From an uncultured Lachnospiraceae bacterium (GTDB lineage Bacteria > Bacillota > Clostridia > Lachnospirales > Lachnospiraceae): 5,835 nucleotides of DNA. Made by a program: the position numbers and the translations under genes. This document shows, in pieces, positions 5,735-5,835 of the stretch. Within the stretch, counting starts at the first letter, position 1. The number at the start of each line of letters is the position of its first letter. A model generated the notes under the pieces. That model did not search any database, was not told where the DNA came from, and saw only the letters and a list, made by a program, of their open reading frames with translations. The stretch is from positions 1 through 5,835 of the forward strand of contig CAMOZD010000090.1 in NCBI GenBank assembly GCA_946630645.1, given 5' to 3'.

Positions 5735-5763
5735 AATATATCACTATACAAGCCTATTTTCAA
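5735..5763 (-). promoter_or_regulatory. Promoter of the FN3-like gene
   Basis: On the minus strand there is a -35 box TTGAAA (5763-5758, 5 of 6), a 17-bp spacer and a -10 box TATATT (5740-5735, 5 of 6). The predicted start is near 5728, giving an untranslated leader of about 138 nt, long for a gene with no evident riboswitch. Confidence 0.7.
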
Positions 5764-5802
5764 GATTTTATTAACATATTGACGGCGTAAACTTACTGTA
5801 GG

Positions 5803-5824
5803 AAAAATTAGGGTAGAGCACCCT
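5803..5824 (-). terminator. Weak hairpin plus T-run near the right edge, possible terminator of an upstream gene
   Basis: On the minus strand AGGGT-GCTCT-ACCCT (5824-5810) forms a 5-bp stem with a 5-nt loop, followed by AA and TTTTT (5807-5803). The stem is short, so this is a weak candidate. If real, it would end a minus-strand gene lying beyond the window, upstream of the FN3-like promoter. Confidence 0.35.
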
Positions 5825-5835
5825 TTGGAATTATA

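Noticed and set aside
5774..5806. Plus-strand TTGACG as a -35 box of a rightward promoter
   Set aside because: At 16-18 bp downstream the sequence is TAGGAA/GAAAAA, not an acceptable -10 box, and no plus-strand gene follows within the window.
5811..5835. Plus-strand GGGTAGAGCACC resembling a tRNA D-arm
   Set aside because: The upstream sequence lacks the pairing GCTC strand and a plausible acceptor stem, and the following bases do not form an anticodon stem. The match is explained better by a short AGGGT/ACCCT hairpin.

Overview
The window looks like chromosome of a Gram-positive Clostridia bacterium, most likely Lachnospiraceae. The reasons are the Firmicutes-type gene order around rsmA and tadA-ffs, a MetRS with a fused C-terminal OB-fold domain, purine-rich Shine-Dalgarno sites, sigma-A-type promoters, and a secreted Lys/Tyr-rich fibronectin-III-like protein of a style common in that family. 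The species call is inference. All convincing genes lie on the minus strand, so transcription runs from high to low coordinates.

Layout in transcription order. 5591-5835 is an upstream region with a weak hairpin, a good promoter and an untranslated leader of about 138 nt. 4937-5590 encodes a small secreted protein with two FN3-like domains. 4825-4860 is its intrinsic terminator. 4791-4819 is the metG promoter, followed by metG (2750-4717). The 128-bp metG-tatD gap holds two hairpins, one of them terminator-like. tatD (1851-2621) is followed by a 197-bp purine-rich spacer (plus an AT-rich edge) where many relatives carry rnmV. rsmA (743-1642) and tadA (90-614) are joined by a 43-bp tandem repeat array (621-792). 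At the left edge a promoter (60-88) drives the 5' part of the SRP RNA gene ffs (1-52), which runs off the window. By analogy with B. subtilis, dnaX would come next.

The recognised genes serve translation and genome housekeeping. MetG charges tRNA-Met, RsmA dimethylates 16S rRNA, TadA makes inosine at the wobble position of tRNA-Arg, and ffs encodes the RNA of the signal recognition particle. TatD is a metal-dependent nuclease-type hydrolase. The FN3-like protein is a separate surface or secreted unit.

I see no undescribed multi-gene system, phage, IS element or CRISPR array. Two things stand out. First, the TadA carries Asn at the positions equivalent to E. coli Asp108 and Asp119, both of which were changed to Asn in laboratory-evolved DNA adenine deaminases. 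Second, the rsmA-tadA junction is a tandem duplication of the rsmA 3' end. It creates a chain of three overlapping 19-codon reading frames, the last of which ends in an ATGA overlap with the tadA start.
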